Positions 1 to 12,879 of a DNA stretch of 64,000 bases are shown in pieces. The DNA comes from an uncultured Oscillospiraceae bacterium (GTDB taxonomy: Bacteria > Bacillota > Clostridia > Oscillospirales > Oscillospiraceae). The position numbers and the translations under genes were made by a program. The notes under the pieces were generated by a model. It made no database searches and was not told the DNA's origin. It was given only the letters and a program-made list of their open reading frames with translations. Location of the stretch: positions 133,953 through 197,952 of the forward strand of contig CAJUPS010000001.1 of NCBI GenBank assembly GCA_910588045.1, given 5' to 3'. Within the stretch, counting starts at the first letter, position 1, and every line of letters starts with the position of its first letter.

Positions 1-1791
1 GTGTCCATCGCCACGGCCATGATCCCCTTCCTGCCCAACGACGACGCCAACCGCGCCCTGATGGGCGCCAACATGCAGCGCCAGGCGGTGCCCCTGCTGC
101 GGCCCGAGGCCCCGATCATCGGCACCGGCATGGAGCACAAGATCTGCATGGACTCCGAGATCGTGGTGCTGGCCGAGGGCGACGGCGAGGTCGCCAAGGT
201 GGACGCCACCTCCATCTCCGTGAAGTACGACAGCGGGGAGACCAAGGACTACAAGCTGGTCAAGTTCCTGCGCTCCAACCATACCACCTGCATCAACCAG
301 CGCCCCATTGTCTCCGTGGGCGAGCGGGTCCACGGGGCCGATCCCGCCAACGGCATCTCCCCCACCGTCCTGGCCGACGGCCCTGCCACCGAGCAGGGCG
401 AGATCGCCCTGGGCCGGAACATCCTGGTGGGCTTCATGACCTGGGAGGGCTACAACTACGAGGACGCCGTCCTCCTCAACGAGCGCATGGTCCGGGAGGA
501 CGTGTATACCTCCATCCACATCGAGGAGTACGAGATCGACTCCCGGGACACCAAGCTGGGCCTCGAGGAGATCACCCGGGACATCCCCAACGTGGGCGAG
601 GACGCCCTCCACGACCTGGACGAGCGGGGCATCATCCGCATTGGCGCAGAGGTCCGCTCCGGCGACATCCTGGTGGGCAAGGTGACCCCCAAGGGCGAGA
701 CGGACCTCACCGCCGAGGAGCGCCTGCTGCGGGCCATCTTCGGTGAGAAGGCCCGGGAGGTCCGGGACACCTCCCTGAAGGTGCCCCACGGCGAGAGCGG
801 CATCGTGGTGGATGCCAAGGTGTTCACCCGGGAAGCCGGTGACGAGCTGGGGCCCGGTGTCAACCAGGTGGTCCGGGTCTATATCGCCCAGAAGCGGAAG
901 GTCTCCGTGGGCGACAAGATGGCCGGACGCCACGGCAACAAGGGCGTGGTCTCCCGGATCCTGCCCCAGGAGGATATGCCCTTCCTGCCCGACGGCACAC
1001 CACTGGACATCGTGCTCAACCCCCTGGGCGTGCCCTCCCGTATGAACATCGGCCAGGTGCTGGAGGTCCATCTGGGCTACGCCGCCAAGGCCCTGGGCTG
1101 GAAGGTGGCCACCCCCATCTTCGACGGGGCCAACGAGCAGGACATCGCCGACGCCCTCCAGCTGGCCGGTCTGGACCCGGAGGGCAAGAGCTGGCTCTAC
1201 GACGGCCGCACCGGGGAGCGTTTTGACAACAAGGTTACCGTAGGCTATGTCTACTTCATGAAACTCCACCACCTGGTGGACGACAAGATCCACGCCCGGT
1301 CTACCGGTCCCTACTCCCTGGTGACCCAGCAGCCCTTGGGCGGCAAGGCCCAGTTCGGTGGCCAGCGGTTCGGTGAGATGGAAGTCTGGGCCCTGGAGGC
1401 CTACGGCGCATCCTACACGCTCCAGGAGATTCTGACGGTCAAGTCCGACGACGTCACCGGCCGTGTGCACACCTACGAATCCATCGTCAAGGGCCACAAT
1501 GTGCCTAAGCCCGGCGTGCCCGAGTCCTTCAAGGTGCTGGTCAAGGAGCTCCAGGCCTTGTGCCTGGACATCCAGGTGCTGGATAAGGACGGCAACGTCA
1601 TCGAGCTGAAGGACGACGACGACGAGATGACCACCTTCAATCTCTCCCGCATGGACCGGGACGACCGGGAGGAGTACGTGGCGGATGACGCCGCCTTTGA
1701 GGAATCCGGTTTCGCCATTGAGGATGTGGACGAGGATGACGACGACTTCGCCGCCGGGGACGAGGATGACGGCGATGATGAAGATTTTTGA
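1..1791 (+). CDS. rpoB: RNA polymerase beta subunit, C-terminal part (5' end outside window)
   Basis: Beta subunit of the core RNA polymerase. The reading frame is already open at base 1, and 596 residues remain of a protein that is usually about 1,200 aa, so the true start lies upstream; the GTG at base 1 is not the start. Visible beta-subunit landmarks include the NDDANRALMGANMQRQAVP segment, the KVTPKGETDLTAEERLLRAI region, the GRHGNKGVVS motif and the GGKAQFGGQRFGEMEVWALE clamp segment. The C-terminus continues into a very acidic Asp/Glu-rich tail of about 60 residues, longer than the core fold requires. rpoC follows 18 bp downstream behind a GGAGGAGAAGG ribosome-binding site, the standard rpoBC operon arrangement. 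Confidence 0.98.
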   Translation: MSIATAMIPFLPNDDANRALMGANMQRQAVPLLRPEAPIIGTGMEHKICMDSEIVVLAEGDGEVAKVDATSISVKYDSGETKDYKLVKFLRSNHTTCINQRPIVSVGERVHGADPANGISPTVLADGPATEQGEIALGRNILVGFMTWEGYNYEDAVLLNERMVREDVYTSIHIEEYEIDSRDTKLGLEEITRDIPNVGEDALHDLDERGIIRIGAEVRSGDILVGKVTPKGETDLTAEERLLRAIFGEKAREVRDTSLKVPHGESGIVVDAKVFTREAGDELGPGVNQVVRVYIAQKRKVSVGDKMAGRHGNKGVVSRILPQEDMPFLPDGTPLDIVLNPLGVPSRMNIGQVLEVHLGYAAKALGWKVATPIFDGANEQDIADALQLAGLDPEGKSWLYDGRTGERFDNKVTVGYVYFMKLHHLVDDKIHARSTGPYSLVTQQPLGGKAQFGGQRFGEMEVWALEAYGASYTLQEILTVKSDDVTGRVHTYESIVKGHNVPKPGVPESFKVLVKELQALCLDIQVLDKDGNVIELKDDDDEMTTFNLSRMDRDDREEYVADDAAFEESGFAIEDVDEDDDDFAAGDEDDGDDEDF

Positions 1792-1809
1792 CCGGGAGGA
1801 GAAGGATAA

Positions 1810-5472
<3,663 letters not shown>

Positions 5473-5497
5473 CAGGGCGCAGAATATGAGATAGAAA

Positions 5498-5541
5498 AAT
5501 ATCCGCTGGAAGGCGCTTGCTTTCCAGCGGATATTCCTTTA
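5498..5541 (+). terminator. Hairpin terminator after rpoC
   Basis: A perfect 14-bp stem (5498-5511 pairing with 5522-5535; arm AATATCCGCTGGAA) has a 10-nt loop and is followed by CCTTTACT. The T-tract is short, so termination may be partial and some read-through into the kinase gene at 5577 is possible. Confidence 0.7.
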
Positions 5542-5576
5542 CTATAGGATGCAGATCAAATTTTCAGGAGGCGGTT

Positions 5577-6122
5577 ATGGGAATCGGAATCATTGTGTGC
5601 GGCTTGAACGGCGCGGGGAAAAGTACGCTGGGAAGGGCCCTTGCGGAAAAATTGCAGTACCGTTTCATCGACATTGAGGACCTCTACTTCCCCAAGACCG
5701 ATCCCCACTATCTGTATGCCTCCCCGCGTACCCGGGAAGAGGTTGCCGCACTGCTCTTCAGAGAGATAACGACCCATGAGAATTTTGTCCTGGCCTCCGT
5801 AAAGGGGGACTTCGGAGAAGCGTTCTCCCCGTTTTTCCGGTGCGCCGTTCTCATTGACGTTCCCCGGGAAATCCGGCTCCAGCGGGTCAGAGCCCGCTCC
5901 TTCGAGAAGTTCGGGGACAGGATGCTGCCGGGCGGAGATTTATATGAGCGGGAAGCGCAATTCTTCGACTTAGTGAAATCCAGAACCGATGACAGCGTAG
6001 AGAAATGGGTCCGAGGCCTGCGCTGTCCGGTGATCCGCTTGGACGGGACCGGGCCCATCCCGGAAAATGTGGAACTGGTCATCCGGCAAATGCAGCGTTG
6101 CCACGTTTCCCAGGAAATTTAG
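5577..6122 (+). CDS. Small P-loop kinase (shikimate/gluconate-kinase-like fold)
   Basis: A 181-aa cytoplasmic P-loop protein. The Walker A motif GLNGAGKST spans residues 9-17. An aspartate-rich FIDIEDLYFP segment follows, where small-molecule kinases such as shikimate kinase place their substrate-binding acidic residues. An arginine-rich lid-like stretch (PREIRLQRVRARSFEKFG) lies near the middle. The substrate cannot be told from sequence. I chose the ATG at 5577, preceded by CAGGAGGCGG, over an upstream in-frame ATG at 5517 that sits inside the rpoC terminator. The 3' end overlaps the convergent aminopeptidase gene by 4 bp, so there is no room for a terminator between them. Confidence 0.75.
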   Translation: MGIGIIVCGLNGAGKSTLGRALAEKLQYRFIDIEDLYFPKTDPHYLYASPRTREEVAALLFREITTHENFVLASVKGDFGEAFSPFFRCAVLIDVPREIRLQRVRARSFEKFGDRMLPGGDLYEREAQFFDLVKSRTDDSVEKWVRGLRCPVIRLDGTGPIPENVELVIRQMQRCHVSQEI

Positions 6123-7471
6123 CGCTTCTCCTCCGCCATATCCCGGCACAACCGGTACAGCGTGGCCACCCCCATGCCTGTGGCCCCCTTGGGCTGGTAG
6201 GGCTGACTCATCTTCCCGGCGTGGCCAGTACCGGCGATGTCCAGGTGCAGCCAGGGCGTCTCCCCGGCAAAAGCGCCCAGGAACAGCCCCGCCGCAATGG
6301 CGCCGCAGCCGTCGCTGGAGTTGTACAGGTCGGCAACCGGGCTCTCAATCAGCTTCTTGTACTCCGGGTAGTCCGGCATCCGCCAGAATTTCTCCCCTGT
6401 ATGCTCCGCCGCAGCCTGGAGCGCTGCATAGAAGGCGTCGTCATTCGCCATCACTCCGGCGGCCACGCCGCCCAGCATCCGGGCGATAGCCCCCGTCAGA
6501 GTGGCGATGTCCACTACCTTGCAGGCGTTCTCCTTCTCGATGGCGTAGGTGATGGCGTCCGCCAGGATCAGACGGCCCTCGGCGTCGGTGCTGCCAATCT
6601 CAATGGTCTTGCCGGACATGGAGCCAATCACGTCGTCCGGCAGGAAGCTGGCCGGGGAAATCCGGTTCTCCACGGCGGGGATCACCGCTGTCACGTTCAC
6701 GGGCACCCGATTTTCCGCCAGGGCCAGGAGCGCCGCGCTCACCGCCGCCCCGCCTGCCATGTCGCCCTTCATGCCCCGCATACTGGTCTTGAGGCTGTAG
6801 CCGCCGGAGTCGAAGCACACGCCCTTGCCCACCAGGGCGATGGGGGCGTCCTCCTCCCTGCCGCCGCGCCAGCGGAGGACGATCAGCCGGGGCGGATTGT
6901 CGGAGCTGTCCCCCACGGCGTGGAACGCCTTCATCCCCAGCGCCCGGGTCTCGCTCTCGTCCAACACCCGGACCTCCACGGGCAGACCCTCCGCCGCCTG
7001 GGCGACGGCCTGGGCCAACATCACCGGGGTCAGCTTGTTGGCGGGACGGTTCGTCAGGTCTCTGGCAAAGCAGATCCAGCGGTCCAGCGCCGCCGTCTCC
7101 TCCAGGACTTTTCCGGCGTCCGCCCTCTCCGTCCCCGTGAGATAGAGGGCAAAGGGCTTGTCCTCCTGCTTCTCCTTCCAGGTCTCCTGGCGATACAGCG
7201 CCAGCTCCGCCCCCTGGATCAGGGCAGCCAGCCCCTCTCCGCCCAGGACCTCCACCACCGGCGCCGCGTCCAGCAGCGCACTCGAGCTCTCCAGGGTCCG
7301 CAGCTGCGCCGCCGCCCTGGCGGAAGAGCGCCGGACCTCCTCCGCGTCCGGCTTCTCCTCCATGTGCAGCAGGAGCTGTCCGGGTTCCCCCTGCTCCATT
7401 ACACCCGTCCTGCCGTCCAGGCACGGCGTCAGCCGCCACTGGACGCTCTCTCCGTTCCAAAATTTTACCAT
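6119..7471 (-). CDS. Leucyl aminopeptidase family protein (peptidase M17)
   Basis: Cytosolic M17 metallo-aminopeptidase, 450 aa, releasing N-terminal amino acids with two divalent metal ions. The catalytic domain has the expected ligands: Lys216 and Asp221 in VGKGVCFDSGG, Lys228, Asp237 in KGDMAGG, then Asp296 and Glu298 with catalytic Arg300 in STDAEGRL. The family signature is normally NTDAEGRL, so the first Asn is Ser294 here; the metal ligands are intact and activity is expected. The N-terminal domain (about 1-140) is divergent, as is usual. A GGAAGG ribosome-binding site precedes the ATG. The gene lies downstream of the HD-GYP gene on the same strand with a 54-bp gap. Confidence 0.9.
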   Translation of the reverse strand: MVKFWNGESVQWRLTPCLDGRTGVMEQGEPGQLLLHMEEKPDAEEVRRSSARAAAQLRTLESSSALLDAAPVVEVLGGEGLAALIQGAELALYRQETWKEKQEDKPFALYLTGTERADAGKVLEETAALDRWICFARDLTNRPANKLTPVMLAQAVAQAAEGLPVEVRVLDESETRALGMKAFHAVGDSSDNPPRLIVLRWRGGREEDAPIALVGKGVCFDSGGYSLKTSMRGMKGDMAGGAAVSAALLALAENRVPVNVTAVIPAVENRISPASFLPDDVIGSMSGKTIEIGSTDAEGRLILADAITYAIEKENACKVVDIATLTGAIARMLGGVAAGVMANDDAFYAALQAAAEHTGEKFWRMPDYPEYKKLIESPVADLYNSSDGCGAIAAGLFLGAFAGETPWLHLDIAGTGHAGKMSQPYQPKGATGMGVATLYRLCRDMAEEKR

Positions 7472-7525
7472 GGGATGATCCTTCCTTCTGTTGTCATTCT
7501 ATATTTTCCGCCGGATCCTCCGGCA

Positions 7526-9373
7526 TCAGCCACCGCATTGCTCCGATCCGTACATCTGCCGGTACGCCTCCTGACGCCCCTCCTCCAGAGCCAGGCGGAT
7601 CCTCTCCACTACGGCGGGGTCCCGCAGCCGGGCGGTGAGCATCGGCGAGAACTGCCGTCCCTCCATGTCGATCGCCTCTGCCACGGCGTCGTCAAAGGTC
7701 ATGCTGACGCCCGTGTAGGACTGGGCCGAGTGCGTCACGTTTTCGATCCAGTCGATCAGGCTCACCACATCCACCATCTGGCGGCTGGGACACTCCAACC
7801 GCTTATACTCCTCCGGGTAACCGTGGGCGGAACCGTCGTACCAGGCGTGGTGCCCCAGGGCCACGGGGACAAATCGGGCGGTGGAGGGCCGATCCTCCAG
7901 CAGGACCCGCCCCGCCACCGTGTGCAGGCAGGTCACCTCGTACTCCTCGTCCATCCACTGCCGCACCGTGCGGGAGTACAGCTCCAGCACGCTGACCTTC
8001 CCCACGTCGTGGAGCAAGCCGCTCTGCATGGCGTCGCTCAGGACCTGCCGACGCTTCTCCGCCCGGTCCGTCAGACACCGGATCTCGGGGATGTCGTCGA
8101 AAAAGGTGGGCTCCTCGTCGAAGATCAGGCCGCACAGCGCCCGGGAGGCCACGCCCACCATCCAGGAGTGGAGGTACGCCTCCGGCATGAAGCGCAGCAT
8201 CATCCATTGGATGAATTCCCCGTAGGGAATCCCACTGTTCGTCTCCAGGTACATGTAGGCCAGATGCCGGAGATAGATCAGGACCCGGTCGTCCTCCGAC
8301 GCGGAAAAGGACTCCGCGTAGTCCATCGCCCGGCGGAACAGCGCGTCGATATACCGCTCCCTGCCGGAGATCTTCTCCGGATACTGAAAGAGGTACTGGC
8401 AGTAGAACGCCGGGAGCGACAGGATCCCATACATACCGTCCGGGGAGCGGTCACCGGGTTCCCCGGCATCCAGCAGGGCCTCCACCCTGTTCAGCAGGCG
8501 GTCCAAGTCGTAGATGCCGCAGTAATATTCAATGGCATAGTAGGGGAAGATCCAGCGCAAGGGCAGCATCCCGTGGGTTGCCTGCGTCTCCTGGATCCGC
8601 CGCTGATAGACAATATAGGCGGACTCCATGATGCTGGCCATGTCCTCCGGCGTCATGACCTTCTCCTTGTTGTAGGAGATGCAGGTAGCCATCTGCTGGT
8701 TCGTCATATAGATAAAGCGGTCCCAGGGCAAGTCCGGGGCCAAACGCTGATAGGTCGCATCCTGCATAATCCGCAGCGTCTCCCGGACCAGGCGAATTTT
8801 CTCACCGGGAGACTTGAAGAGCCCCAGGGACATATTGGCGCGGGAGCGCAGGATGTAGCCGCGGGTCTCCGTATCCTCGATCTCCTCGTAGTATTTCAGG
8901 TAGGCCGCCGCCTCTGTGAAGTACAGGCGCATCTGGCTCACATACTTCTCCACGACCTCCAGCCCCAGCCCCACCAGCTTGTTGCACAGGCCGAAACAGC
9001 CCATCCCCATCCAGTAGAGATGGCGGATCGTGGCGTTGCGGTCCCCCCGCTGCCGGGCCAGACTCAGCAGCGCCCGGTGAATCAAGCGGAACAGCCCCTC
9101 ATCCTGGGTCTCCGGGTTCCCGTACAGCTGGGCGGCGAACGCCTCCAACTCCCGCAGCTCCTCGTCCCCCGCCGAAAACAGGTGATCCAGCAGGGGAAAC
9201 AGGTTCTCACGCAGAAGCGCCAGGTTCTGACGGACCTTCTCCGCCGCCAGTACCTCGCTGCGGCGGAGAAGGCCGCCGTATTCCTCCAGGGACAGCTCTC
9301 CCGGCCTCCGGCACGCGGTCAGCTCGGCGATCTCCCGGATATTGGCAAGATATTGTTCCTGATATGCCTGCAT
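7526..9373 (-). CDS. HD-GYP-like phosphohydrolase with long N-terminal helical region
   Basis: A 615-aa soluble protein. The C-terminal third carries an HD domain with the HD pair at about residues 455-456 (LLHDVGKVSV), then HTVAGRVLLE and HHAWYDGSAHGYP. This matches the HD-GYP pattern, in which the HHExxDGxGYP motif of cyclic-di-GMP phosphodiesterases is altered to HHAWYDGSAHGYP, so activity is likely but unproven. The N-terminal 430 residues are helical, rich in Leu, Tyr and Arg, and look TPR-like; no known sensor or receiver domain was recognised. The ATG at 9373 is preferred over a GTG 6 bp upstream because AAGGGG is correctly spaced from it. It lies 27 bp after the hybrid histidine kinase and is probably co-transcribed. 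Confidence 0.75.
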   Translation of the reverse strand: MQAYQEQYLANIREIAELTACRRPGELSLEEYGGLLRRSEVLAAEKVRQNLALLRENLFPLLDHLFSAGDEELRELEAFAAQLYGNPETQDEGLFRLIHRALLSLARQRGDRNATIRHLYWMGMGCFGLCNKLVGLGLEVVEKYVSQMRLYFTEAAAYLKYYEEIEDTETRGYILRSRANMSLGLFKSPGEKIRLVRETLRIMQDATYQRLAPDLPWDRFIYMTNQQMATCISYNKEKVMTPEDMASIMESAYIVYQRRIQETQATHGMLPLRWIFPYYAIEYYCGIYDLDRLLNRVEALLDAGEPGDRSPDGMYGILSLPAFYCQYLFQYPEKISGRERYIDALFRRAMDYAESFSASEDDRVLIYLRHLAYMYLETNSGIPYGEFIQWMMLRFMPEAYLHSWMVGVASRALCGLIFDEEPTFFDDIPEIRCLTDRAEKRRQVLSDAMQSGLLHDVGKVSVLELYSRTVRQWMDEEYEVTCLHTVAGRVLLEDRPSTARFVPVALGHHAWYDGSAHGYPEEYKRLECPSRQMVDVVSLIDWIENVTHSAQSYTGVSMTFDDAVAEAIDMEGRQFSPMLTARLRDPAVVERIRLALEEGRQEAYRQMYGSEQCGG

Positions 9374-9400
9374 CGGCACACCCCTTTTCTCCGGATTCCG

Positions 9401-11056
9401 TCAGCTCAGCCGCCGACACAGCACATCCTGAAGCCGCTCTAAGTCCACCGGCTTGGACACATGCTCATTCATGCCCGCCTCTCTGGACAGGCGCACATCC
9501 TCCACGAAGGCGTTGGCCGTCATAGCCACGATCCACACCTCACCGGCATCGGGCCGGTCCATCCGCCGGATGTTCCGAACCGCCTCATATCCGTCCATCA
9601 CGGGCATCTGAATATCCATAAAGATGACGTCATACCAGCCCGCCGGGGCAGCAGCAAATTTTTCCACCGCATCCAGTCCGTTCTCCGCCGTCTCCACCTG
9701 AATGCCCGTCATACTCAGGAGCTCCACGCCAATCTCCCGGTTCAGCTCGTTGTCCTCCACCAGCAACGCCCGGTAGGCGCTGTAGTCCCCGTCGCGCGGT
9801 CCCGCCGCGTCTGCGTTTTCCCCGCTGTCCCCAATCAGGTGGGCGAGCGTATCCAGCAGGCGGCTCCCAAACAGCGGGCAGGGGACGAAGGCGTTCACCC
9901 CGTCCCGGACCGCCCGGTACTCGATCTGAGCCCAGTCCTCCTCCGACACCAGCAGGATCGGGAACTCACGGCCCGCCAGCTGCCGGACATGGGCCGCCGC
10001 CGCCAGGGGCTGCATGTCCTCCAGCTCCTGTCCCAGCAGCAGCGCGCAGGGCATCCGGTCCTCGTACTTTGCCTCCGTGAGATAGGTAACGGCCTCCATG
10101 CCCCCCTCCAGGCGCACGGGCCTCAGTCCGCCGCTTCGGAGGCAGGTCTCCATCTGAACGGCGCGGTCCTCCCGCCGCTCGGCGATCAGCACGGAAGCCC
10201 CGGCGGGCAGGGCGCGTTCCCGCTCCTGGCGGGCGACTGGCAGGGGGAGCGCCACGGTAAACCGGCTCCCCGCCCCCTCCTCGCTCTCCACACGGATCTG
10301 ACCGCCCATGGCGTCCACCAGATTCTTCACGATGGACATTCCCAGGCCCGTGCCCTCGATGCGCTCCACCGTGCTGCTGCGCACCCGCTCAAAGGGCAGG
10401 AAAATCCGCTCCAGGAACTCCTGGCTCATGCCGATCCCGTTATCCTCGCAGAGAAAGTCCAGCCACACGGCCCCCTCCTCCCGGGCGGGGCGCTGGCCGA
10501 AGCAGACACGGATACTGCCGCCCTCCTGGGTATACTTTACCGCGTTCCCGATGATGTTCACCAGGATCTGCCGCAGGCGGAGGGGGTCCCCCGTCAGGCT
10601 CTCCTCGCGGATCTCTCCGATCTCAAAGCGCAGGGACTGCCTTTTCTGTTCCGCCTGCGGACGGACGATGACAGCCACATCGTGGGTCAAATCCGCCAGG
10701 GAAAAGCGCTCCTGGCTGATGGTCATCCGCCCGCTGTCAATCCGGGACATATCCAACACATCGTTGACCAGGCTCATGAGATGGGCGGAGGCCGTGTGGA
10801 TCTTGTCCAGACAGTCCTGGACCCGCGCCTTCTCGTCGATATGGCTCAGACCGATGGCCGTCATTCCCATGATCGCGTTCATCGGCGTGCGTATATCGTG
10901 GGACATACTGGAGAGAAACCGGCTTTTCGCGCGGTTCGCTTCTTCCGCCGCATCCAGCGCATCGCGCAGCGACCTGTTTTCCTGGGTCAGCTCCTCTACG
11001 CGTTGGGAGAGCGCCTGATTCCGCTCTCTATACTTGCCGTTTTCCAATGCTCCCAT
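9401..11056 (-). CDS. Hybrid histidine kinase with C-terminal receiver domain
   Basis: A 551-aa signalling protein. After an N-terminal coiled coil (about 1-45) comes the HisKA phospho-acceptor box SMSHDIRTPMN with His53, then an ATPase domain (N box NIIGNAVKYT, G1 DNGIGM, G2 GTGLGMSI), a degenerate receiver-like segment starting about residue 290, and a C-terminal receiver whose phospho-acceptor Asp lies in VIFMDIQMPVMDG at about residue 480. There is no transmembrane segment or PAS domain, so the kinase probably responds to a cytoplasmic partner. The ATG at 11056 follows GGGGGATACAG; an upstream in-frame TTG lacks a ribosome-binding site. The next gene carries an HD-GYP-like domain and is a plausible output partner. 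Confidence 0.88.
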   Translation of the reverse strand: MGALENGKYRERNQALSQRVEELTQENRSLRDALDAAEEANRAKSRFLSSMSHDIRTPMNAIMGMTAIGLSHIDEKARVQDCLDKIHTASAHLMSLVNDVLDMSRIDSGRMTISQERFSLADLTHDVAVIVRPQAEQKRQSLRFEIGEIREESLTGDPLRLRQILVNIIGNAVKYTQEGGSIRVCFGQRPAREEGAVWLDFLCEDNGIGMSQEFLERIFLPFERVRSSTVERIEGTGLGMSIVKNLVDAMGGQIRVESEEGAGSRFTVALPLPVARQERERALPAGASVLIAERREDRAVQMETCLRSGGLRPVRLEGGMEAVTYLTEAKYEDRMPCALLLGQELEDMQPLAAAAHVRQLAGREFPILLVSEEDWAQIEYRAVRDGVNAFVPCPLFGSRLLDTLAHLIGDSGENADAAGPRDGDYSAYRALLVEDNELNREIGVELLSMTGIQVETAENGLDAVEKFAAAPAGWYDVIFMDIQMPVMDGYEAVRNIRRMDRPDAGEVWIVAMTANAFVEDVRLSREAGMNEHVSKPVDLERLQDVLCRRLS

Positions 11057-11099
11057 CTGTATCCCCCGTTTATGCTTGTACAAGCGTATGATGAAAATT

Positions 11100-11108
11100 A
11101 TTATACCA
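11100..11108 (-). promoter_or_regulatory. Extended -10 promoter for the hybrid kinase operon
   Basis: On the minus strand the sequence reads TGGTATAAT, a consensus extended -10 element (TGnTATAAT). It lies about 45 bp upstream of the hybrid kinase ATG, between that gene and the end of the preceding kinase gene. No good -35 hexamer is visible, as is usual for extended -10 promoters. It suggests the hybrid kinase/HD-GYP pair has its own promoter, separate from the ABC cassette upstream. Confidence 0.6.
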
Positions 11109-11112
11109 TATT

Positions 11113-12033
11113 TCAGGGGAAAAAGCTACTCTTTTCTTTCGTCTTTCCCTCCGGAAACAGGAGCCGGACGGTCAGCACGCCGTCCTGCCAGTCCGCTGTG
11201 ATTCCCCCGCCCATCCGCTCTGTCAGATGCCGGGCGATAGAAAGGCCCAGACCGGCCCCCTGCCCGCCGGACTCCACGGTGAAATAGCGGTCAAAGAGCT
11301 TTTCCGCCAGCACCGCCGTCAGAGCCGGGGCCCGGTTGGAGAAGGTGAGGACACCGTCCTCCGTCAGGGTCACCCGGAGGTCCCCGGGGCTGTACTTCAC
11401 CGCGTTGGAGAGCACATTGCCCAGCACCCGGACCAGCGCCTCCCTATCCAGACGCCGGACCACCGGACGCTCCGGCAGGTCCACCACCGGGGTGATGCCC
11501 GCGGCGGAGAGGGCCGCGTACCAGGCCGCCAGGGCCTCCTCCACCTCCCGGTTCAGGTTGACCGCCGACGCCTCGGCGGAGGCGGCGGAGAGCACCGCCG
11601 AGTAGCGGAAAAATTCCTCCATCAGACCCCGCAGGTGGTCCGTGCGGCCCCGGATGAGGTTCAGATACCGCGCCGCCGTCTCGCTCTTCTCCTCCCCCTC
11701 CAGCAGGTCCAGGTATCCACAGATGGCGGTGAGGGGGGTGCGGAGGTCGTGGGAGACGTTGGCGACCGCCTCCTTCAGCTCCCGGTCCCCGTTCTGGCAC
11801 CGGCGGCGCTCCCGCCGGAGCTGGCGGAGTTGGTCGTTGAGGCCCGCGGCCAGGCGGCACATGGCCTTATCCCGGCTGGGGATGGAGAGGAGGGTATTGG
11901 TATCCGTGTCCAGGCGGTCTTGGAGACCGCAGCGAAGCTCCTCCGCCGAGCGGCGGAGGAGCAGGATTTTCCAGACCAGCAGCAGGATTGCCAGCCCCAG
12001 CAGGACGCACAGAGCGCAGAGGATATACACCAT
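11113..12033 (-). CDS. Sensor histidine kinase of the ABC cassette
   Basis: A 306-aa membrane-anchored histidine kinase with a single N-terminal transmembrane segment (about residues 3-27) and essentially no extracellular sensor. His95 lies in the box NVSHDLRTPLTAI, and the ATPase domain has VLSNAVKYS, a degenerate G1 region and GAGLGLSIARHL. This architecture is typical of kinases that sense antimicrobial peptides through their cognate ABC permeases. It is the last gene of the cassette, 10 bp after the third permease. Its likely partner is the OmpR-type regulator at 15496-16170. Confidence 0.9.
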   Translation of the reverse strand: MVYILCALCVLLGLAILLLVWKILLLRRSAEELRCGLQDRLDTDTNTLLSIPSRDKAMCRLAAGLNDQLRQLRRERRRCQNGDRELKEAVANVSHDLRTPLTAICGYLDLLEGEEKSETAARYLNLIRGRTDHLRGLMEEFFRYSAVLSAASAEASAVNLNREVEEALAAWYAALSAAGITPVVDLPERPVVRRLDREALVRVLGNVLSNAVKYSPGDLRVTLTEDGVLTFSNRAPALTAVLAEKLFDRYFTVESGGQGAGLGLSIARHLTERMGGGITADWQDGVLTVRLLFPEGKTKEKSSFFP

Positions 12034-12042
12034 GGCGGAACC

Positions 12043-12879
12043 TCACTTCAAATCTTTTCTCCGGAACAGGGCGATCCCCGCCGCCGTGCTGGCAGCGATG
12101 ACCCCCAGACTCACCAGCGGCAGGCGGACGGGACAGGCTTCCGCTGTGGCGACCAGCTCCACCGCCTGACAGCCGGGGAGATCGTAGAGGACTTCAAAAA
12201 TTTTGCGCTTGATTCCCTGGACGTAGGCGGGGTTCGGCATTGCCTCCCGCACGAGTATTTGGCCATTTTCGATGTACTCCCGGGCGGGGATGACGGCCTG
12301 CTCTGTCAGGCGGGAATTGAGATATATCCCCAGGAACAGGAGAAAATAGGCCAGAAAGATGCAGATAATCGCCACGACCGCCTTATTGGCATTCAAAAGG
12401 GCCAGCATGGTGAAGATCGCGCACAGGGAGGCGGTCATGAGAAAGGCGCAGAGGGTGAACCACAATATGGCGGGCAGGGGCCGCTCGAAGCCTCCCATCA
12501 GCGGAATACCCGCCGCCGCCATAGGCAGGATGTAGCCCAGGCAGACCAGGACCCCCGCCGACGAACAGGTCAGCAGATTTGCCAGATAGACCGCCGCGCG
12601 GGAGTGGCCTGCGGTGATTTTATTGCGGAGGGTCCCGTCGCTGTACTCCGCGCCGACGAACAGACTGCAAAAGGCGGAGAGGACCACGCCGGACATCAGG
12701 GCGAAGAGCATGTAGCGGTTGTCCAGGATACCCGTCTGCCGGCGGAGGGGATAGCTGACAGCCAGCTCGAAGAGGGCGGCGGCGAACATGACCGCCTCCG
12801 CTATCCAGAAGGATGCGCTGCGCCAGAGGCGGTAGAAGCTGGCCCGGAGGAGAAGGTTGACGCTCAGTTTTGCTCCCAT
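12043..12879 (-). CDS. ABC transporter permease, third of three
   Basis: A 278-aa integral membrane protein with about six predicted hydrophobic segments, of the ABC-2/lantibiotic-immunity permease type. It shares with its two upstream neighbours a leader of the form LLRASFYRLWRS, a cytoplasmic GAEYSDGTLRNKITAGHSR segment and a C-terminal RRKDLK. The ATG overlaps the stop of the preceding permease (ATGA), so translation is coupled. A longer in-frame extension upstream lies inside the preceding gene and is not part of the protein. It probably forms the membrane part of the exporter with the other two permeases. Confidence 0.85.
   Translation of the reverse strand: MGAKLSVNLLLRASFYRLWRSASFWIAEAVMFAAALFELAVSYPLRRQTGILDNRYMLFALMSGVVLSAFCSLFVGAEYSDGTLRNKITAGHSRAAVYLANLLTCSSAGVLVCLGYILPMAAAGIPLMGGFERPLPAILWFTLCAFLMTASLCAIFTMLALLNANKAVVAIICIFLAYFLLFLGIYLNSRLTEQAVIPAREYIENGQILVREAMPNPAYVQGIKRKIFEVLYDLPGCQAVELVATAEACPVRLPLVSLGVIAASTAAGIALFRRKDLK

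Noticed and set aside
6005..9442. A 1,145-codon open frame on the + strand
   Set aside because: It runs opposite the M17 peptidase and HD-GYP genes, which show clear family motifs. Its translation is Arg/His/Pro/Gly-rich low-complexity, typical of antisense frames in GC-rich genes.
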